This document shows positions 43,866 through 52,805 of a DNA stretch of 64,000 bases, in pieces. The notes under the pieces were generated by a model, which was not told the origin of the DNA, made no database searches, and saw only the letters and a list, made by a program, of their open reading frames with translations. Source of the stretch: JAGPUQ01 sp036961295 (GTDB taxonomy: Bacteria > Pseudomonadota > Gammaproteobacteria > Pseudomonadales > Porticoccaceae). Location: the NCBI GenBank assembly GCA_036961295.1, contig JBALVX010000001.1, forward strand, positions 186,001 through 250,000, given 5' to 3'. The position numbers were made by a program, and so were the translations under genes. The stretch's first letter is position 1, and every line of letters starts with the position of its first letter.

Positions 43866-45410
43866 TTAAAGTCGTTTGTTGCGTTGTTCCATTGCGGCGA
43901 CATCGCGCAGGCGCTGTTCGATCAGGGCTGATTGTTTAAAGTCCTGGTCGACCAGCTTGCGGGCATAGCCCAGATGATTTCGAGCTTTATCAAACACACC
44001 GGTGAGAATAAAGTATTCCGCGCGAGCGAGATGCACACCGGAAATATCCCCAGCCAAACCACTGACTTCCGCCAGCTCAAACCAAACCTTAGGGTCGGTG
44101 GGGCGCTGGTGCGACAGGGTTTCCAGAATGCGTTCTGATTCGCCGTAGCGATTCGCTTTAAGCAGGGTTTCGGCCAATTCCATTTGCACGACGAAGTTTT
44201 GCGGATATTCCTTCGCCAGTTCTCCGAGATGTTTAATTGCCTTCGGGTACTTACCAGCGTTGCGCTCAATGGTGGCGGCAGCCAATTGATAGGTGAAGCG
44301 CTCTGGCTCTGCGACCAGTAGAGGGGCGAGAGTTTTACGTGCCGCAGCGTGTTCGCTCATATCGCTCTGGGCCAGGGCCAAACCGTAGCGCGCGGCCTGT
44401 CGCGATAAACTTGAGCCGGTGAGTTCGTTTCCAAAGCGGGCCGCCGCCAGAGCCGGCGTGGCTTCCAGCGCTAACACCGAACGCACCCGCATTAGGTGGT
44501 ATTCCAGGTTATCGAGATATTGCCGCGCGGGATATTTTGCGATGCGACCGCGGGCGTCCGATATTCGGCTTTCGGCAAGTGGGTGGGTGAGTAGAAATTC
44601 CGGTGGTCGCTTGCCCACGTAGCGCGTCGCGGCCAGCATACGCTCAAACATCGCGGCGGTAGCGGCGGGGTCCATACCGGCGCGAAACAGGGTTTCAAGG
44701 CCCATGCGGTCGGCTTCTTGTTCGTTTTGGCGGCTGTAGCGTAGCTGGGTGTCCATACTGGCGGCCTGAGCGGCGGACATTGCTGCCATACCGGCTTCGC
44801 CACCCACCGTAGCGCTCAATACCAGGCCGGCGAGTAAGCCGGCTAAGCTGACGAGGGAAGTTTTGCGCTGTAATTCCAGGCGTCGCGCGAAATGACGTTG
44901 ACCCAAATGCGCGAGTTCGTGGGACAGTACCGAGGCCAGTTGGTGTTCGCTCTCGGCGTAAAAGAACAGACCCGTGTGTACACCAATTACGCCTCCGGGC
45001 ACTGCAAAAGCATTGATGCTGGGGTTATTGATTAGCACCAGTTCGAAACGACGATCTTTAAGCTCGCTGCTGAGGGCAAGCCTGGTGACAAGTTGTTCCA
45101 GATAGCGCTGCAATTGAGGGTCGTGGTGGGTGCGCACCTGACGGCGGAAGGCTTTAAGCCAGGCCTGGCCCAGCTCGTACTCCTGTCGCTGCGAAATAAT
45201 ACTGGATGTGGAGCCGCCCAGCTCGGGTAGTCGAATATCGTTGGCGCTAAGTCCAGTGGGTAAGGCCATTGTGACTATTAAAGTAAAACTCAAATAGAAA
45301 GCGGCAATATGGGAGGTAATGCGGCAGGTAATACCGGAGGCAATACTGCAGACAATACGAGAGGCAATTCCAGATCCGGGAAGTGCAGGGCTGGGGAGAT
45401 GGTGTCGCAC
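43866..45410 (-). CDS. bepA: BepA-like periplasmic M48 metalloprotease with TPR domain
   Basis: Zinc protease and chaperone acting on outer-membrane assembly (BAM and LptD substrates). The HExxH motif is in LSHELAHLGQRHFARRLE near residue 165, with the third ligand in NEQEADRMGLETLFRAG. The C-terminal half is TPR (FTYQLAAATIERNAGKYPKAIKHLGEL and following). The signal peptide seems to be AAFYLSFTLIVTMALPTGLSA, but it is preceded by about 37 residues made of a four-residue repeat (SGIASRIVCSIASGITCRIT). The only ATG giving a full signal lies before that repeat, so I keep start 45410; the true start is uncertain. Confidence 0.88.
   Translation of the reverse strand: MRHHLPSPALPGSGIASRIVCSIASGITCRITSHIAAFYLSFTLIVTMALPTGLSANDIRLPELGGSTSSIISQRQEYELGQAWLKAFRRQVRTHHDPQLQRYLEQLVTRLALSSELKDRRFELVLINNPSINAFAVPGGVIGVHTGLFFYAESEHQLASVLSHELAHLGQRHFARRLELQRKTSLVSLAGLLAGLVLSATVGGEAGMAAMSAAQAASMDTQLRYSRQNEQEADRMGLETLFRAGMDPAATAAMFERMLAATRYVGKRPPEFLLTHPLAESRISDARGRIAKYPARQYLDNLEYHLMRVRSVLALEATPALAAARFGNELTGSSLSRQAARYGLALAQSDMSEHAAARKTLAPLLVAEPERFTYQLAAATIERNAGKYPKAIKHLGELAKEYPQNFVVQMELAETLLKANRYGESERILETLSHQRPTDPKVWFELAEVSGLAGDISGVHLARAEYFILTGVFDKARNHLGYARKLVDQDFKQSALIEQRLRDVAAMEQRNKRL
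45303..45374. repeat. 12-bp tandem repeat at the start of the bepA-like gene
   Basis: Six consecutive units: GGCAATATGGGA, GGTAATGCGGCA, GGTAATACCGGA, GGCAATACTGCA, GACAATACGAGA, GGCAATTCCAGA. On the minus strand they encode SGIA, SRIV, CSIA, SGIT, CRIT, SHIA before the signal peptide. Confidence 0.9.
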
Positions 45411-45572
45411 GCTGAATTGTGGCTCCTGTTCAGTGAGTTGATTATTTTAATTATTGTTCGGGATTTGTGTTGGCTTTCACCTTCGAAAGCTAAGTTAAGA
45501 CAGTGGATATTAGCACTGGTTCGCCGCTTGCGTATGTTTTCTGCGCTTATGCTGATAGCGGCTCTATGCTAA
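45399..45572 (+). CDS. possible small membrane protein (57 aa)
   Basis: An open frame starting at ATG 45399 (MVSHAELWLLFSELIILIIV) encodes two hydrophobic stretches with basic residues between them. It lies between the divergent bepA-like and perM-like genes. A GGGGAG sequence directly abuts the ATG, too close to be a good ribosome site. I do not recognise the protein; it could be chance coding potential in a promoter region. Confidence 0.2.
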   Translation: MVSHAELWLLFSELIILIIVRDLCWLSPSKAKLRQWILALVRRLRMFSALMLIAALC

Positions 45573-45615
45573 TGTACGGGATAAATTATCCCATGATTGA
45601 GCCGGAGTGAATTTG

Positions 45616-46740
45616 ATGTGGAAGGTACTTGATAGCTGGATCCAGCGCTACTTTGCCAACGAAGAGGCGGTGCTGTTATCACTGTTAATGCTGGCGTCTC
45701 TGGTGGTGGTGTTTACCCTTAGTGATGTATTGGCGCCTTTTCTGGCAGCGCTGGTTTTTGCCTTTTTATTACAGGGCGCGGTAACACGGCTCAAGCGTTG
45801 GCATTTACCCCATACCTTTGCGGTGATGTTGGTATTTATCGGCTTTGTTGGCGCGTTTTTACTCGCCGTTGTTTTTCTAATGCCCATTGTGATCGAGCAG
45901 TCAGCTAATTTACTGGCGGAAATGCCGCGCATGTTGCGCAAGTGGCAGGCGGCGGTGTTGTTATTGCCCGAGCAGTACCCGCAATTTATATCCGAGCAAC
46001 GTTTGGCTGAGCTGATGCAGTACGTCACCAGCGAATCGAGTCGCGTCGCGGAGGCGGCACTCTCATTCTCCTTAAGTAAATTCGCTAACTTGATTGGTAT
46101 TTTGGTCTACCTCATTCTGGTTCCCCTGTTGGTGTTTTTTATGCTGAAAGACAAGGATCAGCTGGGGCGATCATTAAGCGAACTGCTGCCCCGTGAGCGC
46201 CCGGTGATGAATCAGATATGGCTGGAAATGAATCTTCAAATGGCCAATTACGTGCGCGGTAAAGCCATAGAAATATTAATCGTGGGTGCGAGCACCTACG
46301 TTTCCTTCAAATTACTCGGGGTTAACTACGCTGCCCTGCTGGGTTTGTTGGTGGGCTTGTCGGTGGTGATCCCCTATATCGGTGCCGCCGTGGTGACGAT
46401 TCCGGTGCTGCTAATAGGTTATTTTCAGTGGGGTTCGAGCGCTGAATTTTTTTGGTTGTTTGTCGTTTATATGACCATTCAAGTGTTAGATGGCAACGTC
46501 CTGGTGCCTTTACTATTTTCCGAAGCGGTTAATTTACATCCCATCGCGATTATTCTTGCGGTGTTGTTGTTCGGTGGTATTTGGGGGGTGTGGGGTTTGT
46601 TTTTTGCGATACCTCTTGCGACGCTGATCAAGGCGCTTTACAACGCCTGGCCACGTAATGAAGACGAGTTCGAAGCAGCTTTGGATGAGGCTGTATCGCC
46701 GGATGACGACGACCAGCTTGTTGTCGAGTTAGAGAATTAA
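45616..46740 (+). CDS. AI-2E/PerM-family permease-like membrane protein
   Basis: About eight membrane helices. It shows the family features MWKVLDSWIQRYFANEEAVLL at the N-terminus, LLVFFMLKDKDQLGRSL, a long amphipathic middle and the C-terminal GLLVGLSVVIPYIGAAVVTIPV and DGNVLVPLLFSEAVNLHPI. Called PerM or AI-2E transporter family; substrates are mostly unknown. I use ATG 45616, since GGAG at 45603-45606 has proper spacing to it while the earlier GTG 45607 abuts that site. The stop overlaps the next start by one base. Confidence 0.9.
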   Translation: MWKVLDSWIQRYFANEEAVLLSLLMLASLVVVFTLSDVLAPFLAALVFAFLLQGAVTRLKRWHLPHTFAVMLVFIGFVGAFLLAVVFLMPIVIEQSANLLAEMPRMLRKWQAAVLLLPEQYPQFISEQRLAELMQYVTSESSRVAEAALSFSLSKFANLIGILVYLILVPLLVFFMLKDKDQLGRSLSELLPRERPVMNQIWLEMNLQMANYVRGKAIEILIVGASTYVSFKLLGVNYAALLGLLVGLSVVIPYIGAAVVTIPVLLIGYFQWGSSAEFFWLFVVYMTIQVLDGNVLVPLLFSEAVNLHPIAIILAVLLFGGIWGVWGLFFAIPLATLIKALYNAWPRNEDEFEAALDEAVSPDDDDQLVVELEN

Positions 46741-49700
46741 TGAGAAAGTTGATGTTTAAAAAACGGGGCGTGGTTGGTTTAGTATTACTAGCGGTTCTGT
46801 CTCCGGTATTGCTACCGGTATTGTTACCGGTACAGCCTGCGCACGCGATGTCGCCCGCTCCTGTTACCGATGCAGTTAATGCTACAGACACAACTGAGCA
46901 GAATTGGTGGCGCGGCGCGCAGGCGGGTGAAGAGGGCGATGCACCGATCTATCGTAGTCTGGCGGATGATCGCGTCTATCGTTATTTTCAGCTCGATAAT
47001 AAGTTGGAAGTGTTATTGGTTTCCGATCCGGCCAGTGACAAAAGCGCAGCCTCCCTCGATGTTCATGTGGGTACTTTTCAGAACCCGGCTGATCGAGAAG
47101 GCCTGGCGCATTTTTTGGAGCATATGCTGTTTTTAGGCACCGAGAAATATCCTGAGCCGGGCGCTTATCAGGCCTTTATCGGCGAGCACGGAGGTAGTCA
47201 TAACGCCTATACTAGTCTCGAGCACACCAATTATTTTTTTGCTATTGATCCTGCTTACCTCGATGCGGCATTGGATCAGTTTGCGCAATTTTTTGTCGCT
47301 CCACGCTTTGATGCGGCCTATGTGGATCGCGAACGCAAAGCGGTAGAGTCGGAATATCGACTAAAAATAAAAGACGATGGCCGCCGGGAATGGGAAGTGC
47401 TGAGCGAGTTGGTGAACCCCGAGCACCCGCTGTCACAGTTTTCGGTGGGCAGCCTTGAAACCCTTGCGGATAGGGAGCAGGATCCCGTGCGCGAGGACTT
47501 GCTGGCCTTTTATCAGCAGTATTACTCGGCCAATTTAATGACGTTGGTGGTGTTGGGTAAAGAGCCGCTGGATCAATTACAAAGCATGGTTGAATCCCGT
47601 TTTAAGAATGTCAAAAACCAGGATACAGCGATTGCGCATGCGCCCATCGATCTTTTGCTTGAGCATCGCAACAGCGAGGCGCGCATCACCCCGGAAAAAG
47701 AACGGCGAGAGTTGAGTTTTTTGTTTCCCTTAGAAAGTTTACAGAGGTATTGGCGAACTAAGCCTGCGGTATTCCTCGGTCACTTACTCGGTGATGAAGG
47801 AGAACACAGTTTACTTGCCGAATTAAAGCGGCGGGGCTGGGCCGAAAGTTTAAGTGCCGGTACGGCCTACGATTCTCGCCATGGTGCAGCATTTTCTATG
47901 ACCATAGCCTTAACGCCGTCTGGCGTGGAGCGTTATCAGCAAGTGCAAGATGCTAGTTTTGCCTGGATTGAGCGGGTCAAGCGCGACGGTATTGTCGATT
48001 GGCGCTATCGAGAGCTGGCGGAGTTAAGGCGGGTCGATTTTCGTTTCCTCGAAAAGTCACCATCGGCATCCTATGCCCGAACCCTGGCGGCGGCGATGCA
48101 CGACTATCCGGCAGCGGAAGTGCTGCGCGGTCAGTTTGATTATCAAACTTTTGATGCAGAGCTCATTGCCGATATTGCGGATAAGTTGAATGCTGACAAT
48201 GTACTGATTACTTTGGTGGCACCAGAATTTAAAGACCTGGAGCTTCTCTCTACTCAGGTCTCTACACAGCCCTCTAAGCATGTCTCCAAACATTACCAGG
48301 CGCCTTACTCGGTGCAAAAAATTGCAGCCGAGCGAATCGCGGTCTGGAATACGACTGGCGATCAATTAAGCGATCAATCTGGCAGTCAATTAATCAATGC
48401 CACCCTGGCCTTACCGGATAAGAACCCCTACCTTGCCGAGCATTTTCCGGTATCGGAAAAAGGTAAAGAACCTCGCATACCTGAGCAGATTATCAACACC
48501 GAGCTGCTCAGGCTTTGGCACTACCCGGATAATCAATTTGCCTCTCCCCGATCTATTTTTAGGGCAAAAATTTTAAGCCCGGCGATTGCCAGCCGACAAG
48601 GTACAGCGCTCGGCAGTTTGTATTTGGCCATGGTGCGCGATCAGCTCAATGCCGAAATGTATCCCGCGATGCTCGCTGGTTTAGATTTTAGTTTGCAGCT
48701 TTGGACTCACGGGCTAGGGGTATCGGTGAGCGGCTACACCGATAAGCAAAGTGTATTGCTGGCGCGAGTACTCGAAGTGCTGGCCGCGCCGGAATGGGAT
48801 GAGCAACGCTTTGCGCGAATTAAAACTCAACTCATCCGCGAGTGGCAAAACAGTCGCAAGCAATGGCCGGTGCGTCAGGTGTTTGGCGAGGTAGCGCCCC
48901 TGCTAAACGGTGGGCATCGACCGTTGGAGCTGGCCAAGGCGCTGGCGCCGATAGAGTTAGCGGCATTGCAGGCCTTTGTTAGCGATTTGTATCAACAGGG
49001 TCAGGTCGAGGCCTATGCCGGAGGCGTGCTCGGTAAGGATGCCGCTCGGGCGATGGCGCAGTCCGTCGTTAATGCCCTGAATATAAAAACCTTAGCCATT
49101 GAGGGCGAGAGCTACCAGGTCCTCAAGTTATCGCCATCGCCAAGCCTGCCGCGCCGCCGCATTGACGTTGACCACGCGGACAGCTCCGCGGTGTTATATA
49201 TCCAGGCCAGCGCAGATACCCTGGCGGCGCGGGCGCAATTTGCGCTCTTACAGAATGTACTTGAAGCGCCGTTTTATACCGCCCTGCGCACCGAAAAACA
49301 GTTGGGCTACATCGTCGGGAATCGCATCATGCCCATGCATAGAGTGCCGGGTATGGCCCTGTATGTGCAGTCACCAGTGCTGGATAGCGCGGGCTTAATA
49401 GGCGAAATAGACGGTTTCCTGGACAGCCAAAAAGCCACCGTCGAGGCAATGAGTGAAGATGATTTGGCACGTTATCAACAGTCGGTACTGTCTGTGCTGG
49501 AGGAGCGCCCGAAAAATTTAATGGAGCTGGCCGGGCGACATCTTGAAAGTTTAGCTCTGGATTATGAGAGCTTTGATTTTCGTGATCGCCTGGCGGCTGA
49601 AGTCCGCGCGGTTTCTCGAGATCAGTTAATAGCTGCTTACAGTGAGTTGCAGAGCGAAGCGCGTCGCGGTTTGTGGTTGAGCGCTGAGCAAGGTAGTTTG

Positions 49701-49781
49701 AATGAAGATAACAATACAGTGACTGCCGAAGGCTTGTCTGAGCTGAATAAGGGACAGACCTATAGTTACCCAGCTTTGTGA
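46740..49781 (+). CDS. M16 zinc protease of the pitrilysin/insulysin type
   Basis: Large secreted protease with a signal peptide (residues 1 to about 36, ending PAHA). The inverted zinc motif is HFLEH (124-128) in GLAHFLEHMLFLGTEKYPEP, with the downstream Glu in ERKAVESEYRLK. 1,013 residues covering two catalytic-like and two inactive M16 halves, as in E. coli protease III. A nearby LGYIVGNR segment is the typical C-terminal signature. The signal peptide and two internal linkers carry 12-bp repeats. Coupled to the PerM-like gene (TAATG). Confidence 0.93.
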   Translation: MRKLMFKKRGVVGLVLLAVLSPVLLPVLLPVQPAHAMSPAPVTDAVNATDTTEQNWWRGAQAGEEGDAPIYRSLADDRVYRYFQLDNKLEVLLVSDPASDKSAASLDVHVGTFQNPADREGLAHFLEHMLFLGTEKYPEPGAYQAFIGEHGGSHNAYTSLEHTNYFFAIDPAYLDAALDQFAQFFVAPRFDAAYVDRERKAVESEYRLKIKDDGRREWEVLSELVNPEHPLSQFSVGSLETLADREQDPVREDLLAFYQQYYSANLMTLVVLGKEPLDQLQSMVESRFKNVKNQDTAIAHAPIDLLLEHRNSEARITPEKERRELSFLFPLESLQRYWRTKPAVFLGHLLGDEGEHSLLAELKRRGWAESLSAGTAYDSRHGAAFSMTIALTPSGVERYQQVQDASFAWIERVKRDGIVDWRYRELAELRRVDFRFLEKSPSASYARTLAAAMHDYPAAEVLRGQFDYQTFDAELIADIADKLNADNVLITLVAPEFKDLELLSTQVSTQPSKHVSKHYQAPYSVQKIAAERIAVWNTTGDQLSDQSGSQLINATLALPDKNPYLAEHFPVSEKGKEPRIPEQIINTELLRLWHYPDNQFASPRSIFRAKILSPAIASRQGTALGSLYLAMVRDQLNAEMYPAMLAGLDFSLQLWTHGLGVSVSGYTDKQSVLLARVLEVLAAPEWDEQRFARIKTQLIREWQNSRKQWPVRQVFGEVAPLLNGGHRPLELAKALAPIELAALQAFVSDLYQQGQVEAYAGGVLGKDAARAMAQSVVNALNIKTLAIEGESYQVLKLSPSPSLPRRRIDVDHADSSAVLYIQASADTLAARAQFALLQNVLEAPFYTALRTEKQLGYIVGNRIMPMHRVPGMALYVQSPVLDSAGLIGEIDGFLDSQKATVEAMSEDDLARYQQSVLSVLEERPKNLMELAGRHLESLALDYESFDFRDRLAAEVRAVSRDQLIAAYSELQSEARRGLWLSAEQGSLNEDNNTVTAEGLSELNKGQTYSYPAL
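46797..46832. repeat. 12-bp tandem repeat in M16 protease signal peptide
   Basis: CTGTCTCCGGTA, TTGCTACCGGTA, TTGTTACCGGTA encode LSPV, LLPV, LLPV in the hydrophobic core of the signal sequence. Confidence 0.9.
48248..48295. repeat. 12-bp tandem repeat in M16 protease linker (first)
   Basis: CTCTACTCAGGT, CTCTACACAGCC, CTCTAAGCATGT, CTCCAAACATTA run in tandem and encode a polar stretch with four-residue period (STQV, STQP, SKHV, SKHY). Confidence 0.85.
48360..48395. repeat. 12-bp tandem repeat in M16 protease linker (second)
   Basis: GATCAATTAAGC, GATCAATCTGGC, AGTCAATTAATC encode DQLS, DQSG, SQLI, about 65 bases after the first repeat block. Confidence 0.8.
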
Positions 49782-49887
49782 TTGATGCTTTTTTGTAAAT
49801 AATCTAGCTTTAATGGGGCAGTAAATTGGCGATTTTGAGAGATATTTAGCTTTATTCTAGCTTTAAGTCGGGTTATGCGCTTTATTT

Positions 49888-49902
49888 TGTAAATAATTTA
49901 CA
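49888..49902. promoter_or_regulatory. inverted repeat upstream of aceE, possible operator
   Basis: TGTAAA-TAA-TTTACA is an inverted repeat with six-base arms, 105 bases before aceE. The left half also occurs at about 49795 as TTTTGTAAATAATCTA, so the 225-base gap carries two related AT-rich blocks. No match to the E. coli PdhR box was seen. The binding protein is unknown. Confidence 0.3.
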
Positions 49903-50006
49903 TTAAAATTAGGGCCAATCAATACCTTATATTTTGGGTGTTTTACTGTTTAAAATAAACTGCATAGGGATTAACTCCCGGGCTGTTTGGGTCTACGAGG
50001 AAGATA

Positions 50007-52754
50007 ATGAACAAATCGATTAAACCTGAGGCCAGTGGTTCGCTCGTGATGCCCAAGCAGGGTGAAATAACCGGAGTGGCGAAGATCTCAACCCAGGATA
50101 CCGATCCCGTAGAAACCGGGGATTGGATCGATTCCCTCGATGCGGTGATTAAGCATCAAGGTTATGAGCGCGCCGGGTTTTTACTCAAGCAATTGGTTGA
50201 CCGCGCCGCCGTTGAAGGCGTACCTATTCCCGGTGCGGTAACCACTCCGTTTTGTAATACCATCCACGTGACTCGCGAAAAGCGCATGCCCGGCGACCTA
50301 TTTATGGAGCGTCGCATTCGCTCGTTGATTCGTTGGAACGCGCTGGCAATGGTGGTGCGCGCCAATAAAAATGATCACGGCCTGGGCGGCCACATTGCCA
50401 CCTTTTCATCGGCGGCAACTTTGTACGACATCGGCTTTAATTATTTTTTCCGCGCCCGTAGCGAACAGCACCTGGGCGATTTAATTTATTTTCAGGGCCA
50501 TAGCTCTCCCGGCATTTATGCACGCTCTTACTTAGAAGGGCGTGTGACTGAAAAGCAAATGGATAACTTCCGCCAGGAAGTCGATGGCGAAGGACTGTCG
50601 TCGTATCCCCATCCCTGGTTAATGCCGGATTACTGGCAGTTTCCTACCGTATCCATGGGCCTTGGTCCGATTCAGGCGATTTATCAGGCGCACATCATGC
50701 GCTATTTGTCGGCGCGGGATTTAGTCCCACGGGGCGATCGTCAGGTCTGGGCTTTTCTTGGCGACGGTGAGTGTGATGAGCCAGAATCCCTCGGCGCGAT
50801 TTCTCTCGCTGGTCGTGAGCATCTGGAAAACCTGACCTTTGTGGTGAACTGTAATTTGCAACGCCTCGACGGCCCGGTGCGCGGCAACGGAAAAATTATC
50901 CAGGAACTCGAAAGCGTATTCCGGGGTGCAGGCTGGAATGTGATCAAGGTAGTGTGGGGGCGACTGTGGGATCAGTTGTTTGAAAAGGACACGGAAGGTC
51001 TGTTGCAAAAACGCATGGACGAAGTTTGCGACGGCGAGCTGCAAAATTATAAATTTAACGGCGGTGCTTATACCCGCGAACACTTCTTTGGCAGTTCTCC
51101 AGAACTACTCGAATTGGTTGCCGATTTGAGCGACGACGACATTATGTATCTCAATCGCGGCGGTCACGATCCCTATAAAGTCTACGCTGCCTACGCCAAG
51201 GCGGTGGAAAATAATGGTAAGCCCACGGTGATCCTGGCGATGACGGTAAAAGGCTACGGCCTGGGGGAGTCGGGCGAGGCGTCTAACGACACGCACTCTG
51301 TGAAAAAACTCGATCTCGATAGTTTGAAAAAATTTCGCGACCGTTTTGGTTTGCCGATTCCCGATGAAGAGCTGGAAAGCGTTCCCTATTACCGCCCTCC
51401 GGAAGATGGTCCGGAACTAAGTTATATGCGCCGTCGTCGCGAAGAGCTCGGTGGTTACCTGCCGGCGCGGCAAGCGGACTTTAAAGCACTTAAAATACCA
51501 AAGCTGAGCGCGTTTAGTAAACAGTTGGAAAGCACTGGTGAGCGTTCTATCTCCACCACCATGGCGTTTGTGCGTATCTTGTCGACGCTGGTGAAGGATA
51601 AAAATATCGGCAATCGTGTTGCTCCCATCGTGCCGGACGAAGCGCGTACCTTCGGTATGGAAGGCATGTTTCGCCAGCTGGGTATTTATTCGTCCGCCGG
51701 GCAAAAATACGTGCCCCACGATTCCGGACAAATTCTGTATTACAAAGAAGATAAGAAGGGCCAAATACTCGAAGAGGGTATTAACGAAGCCGGAGCCATG
51801 TCCGCATGGATCGCGCTATCCACCGCCTACAGCAATTATGATTGCCCGATGGTGCCGTTTTATACCTTCTATTCCATGTTTGGTTTTCAGCGCATCGGTG
51901 ATCTGGCCTGGGCGGCAGGCGATATGCAGGCGCGCGGATTTTTAATTGGTGCCACCGCAGGTCGAACTACCCTCAATGGCGAAGGCTTGCAGCACCAGGA
52001 TGGTCACAGCCATCTGCTGTCGGGCACCATTCCCAATTGCCGCAGTTACGATCCCGCGTACAGCTACGAACTCGCGGTGATTATTCAAGATGGCTTACAG
52101 CGCATGTATGGCGACAAAGAAAACTGCTTTTACTACGTCACCACCATGAACGAAAACTATCGGCATCCCGCTATGCCGGAAGGCGTTGAAACTGGCATCG
52201 TACGAGGCATGTATTTGCTGGAGCAAGGGCCTGCACTTAAAAAAGGCGGCAGGTTAAAGCACAAAGTGCAACTGCTGGGGTCCGGAACCATTCTCAACGA
52301 AGTACGCGAAGCTGCTATTATCTTGCAACAAAAATTTAATATCAGCGCCGACATCTGGAGTGTCACCAGTATTGGTGAGTTGGCCCGCGATGGTCAGGAA
52401 GCGCTGCGCTGGAATCGTCTGCATCCCGATGCCGAAGAACGTACACCCTACGTCACCGAACTATTGGCTGACCGCGAGGGGCCGGTGATTGCCGCGACTG
52501 ATTACGTAAAATCGCTCACGGAGCAATTGCGGGCTTTTGTACCGGGAGAGTTCCACGTGCTCGGCACCGATGGTTTCGGGCGCAGCGATACCCGCGAGCG
52601 GCTGCGAGAGTTTTTTGAAGTGGATCGCAATTTTATTACTCTCGCCGCACTGCATGCGCTTTACAAGCAAGGTTCGATAGAAGCGTCGGTAGTTAGTGAT
52701 GCGATTACTAGCCTGGGTATTGATGCAGAAAAAGCTAACCCACTCCATGTGTAA
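50007..52754 (+). CDS. aceE: pyruvate dehydrogenase E1 component (homodimeric)
   Basis: Thiamine-diphosphate enzyme that decarboxylates pyruvate and acetylates the lipoyl arm of E2. Motifs include RMPGDLFMERRIRSLIRWNA, GGHIATFSSAATLYDIGFN, the ThDP-binding GDGECDEPESLGAISLA with VNCNLQRLDGPVRGN, and GATAGRTTLNGEGLQHQDGHS in the transketolase-like half. 915 residues, a little longer than the E. coli protein by its N-terminal tail. GAGGAAG precedes the ATG. E2 follows; no E3 (lpd) gene is in the window. Confidence 0.97.
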   Translation: MNKSIKPEASGSLVMPKQGEITGVAKISTQDTDPVETGDWIDSLDAVIKHQGYERAGFLLKQLVDRAAVEGVPIPGAVTTPFCNTIHVTREKRMPGDLFMERRIRSLIRWNALAMVVRANKNDHGLGGHIATFSSAATLYDIGFNYFFRARSEQHLGDLIYFQGHSSPGIYARSYLEGRVTEKQMDNFRQEVDGEGLSSYPHPWLMPDYWQFPTVSMGLGPIQAIYQAHIMRYLSARDLVPRGDRQVWAFLGDGECDEPESLGAISLAGREHLENLTFVVNCNLQRLDGPVRGNGKIIQELESVFRGAGWNVIKVVWGRLWDQLFEKDTEGLLQKRMDEVCDGELQNYKFNGGAYTREHFFGSSPELLELVADLSDDDIMYLNRGGHDPYKVYAAYAKAVENNGKPTVILAMTVKGYGLGESGEASNDTHSVKKLDLDSLKKFRDRFGLPIPDEELESVPYYRPPEDGPELSYMRRRREELGGYLPARQADFKALKIPKLSAFSKQLESTGERSISTTMAFVRILSTLVKDKNIGNRVAPIVPDEARTFGMEGMFRQLGIYSSAGQKYVPHDSGQILYYKEDKKGQILEEGINEAGAMSAWIALSTAYSNYDCPMVPFYTFYSMFGFQRIGDLAWAAGDMQARGFLIGATAGRTTLNGEGLQHQDGHSHLLSGTIPNCRSYDPAYSYELAVIIQDGLQRMYGDKENCFYYVTTMNENYRHPAMPEGVETGIVRGMYLLEQGPALKKGGRLKHKVQLLGSGTILNEVREAAIILQQKFNISADIWSVTSIGELARDGQEALRWNRLHPDAEERTPYVTELLADREGPVIAATDYVKSLTEQLRAFVPGEFHVLGTDGFGRSDTRERLREFFEVDRNFITLAALHALYKQGSIEASVVSDAITSLGIDAEKANPLHV

Positions 52755-52805
52755 GTGCGCACGATTGATAAACAGTAAGCCAGGTCGAAAACAAGGAAAT
52801 ATAAC

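Noticed and set aside
45309..45572. 87-aa plus-strand frame starting MGGNAAGN
   Set aside because: The first 30 residues are the antisense of the 12-bp repeat in the bepA-like gene. Only the 57-aa downstream part is kept, at low confidence.
46740..49781. M16 protease as a PQQ-biosynthesis or mitochondrial-type peptidase
   Set aside because: Length near 1,000 residues, single HxxEH and signal peptide fit the pitrilysin/insulysin type better.
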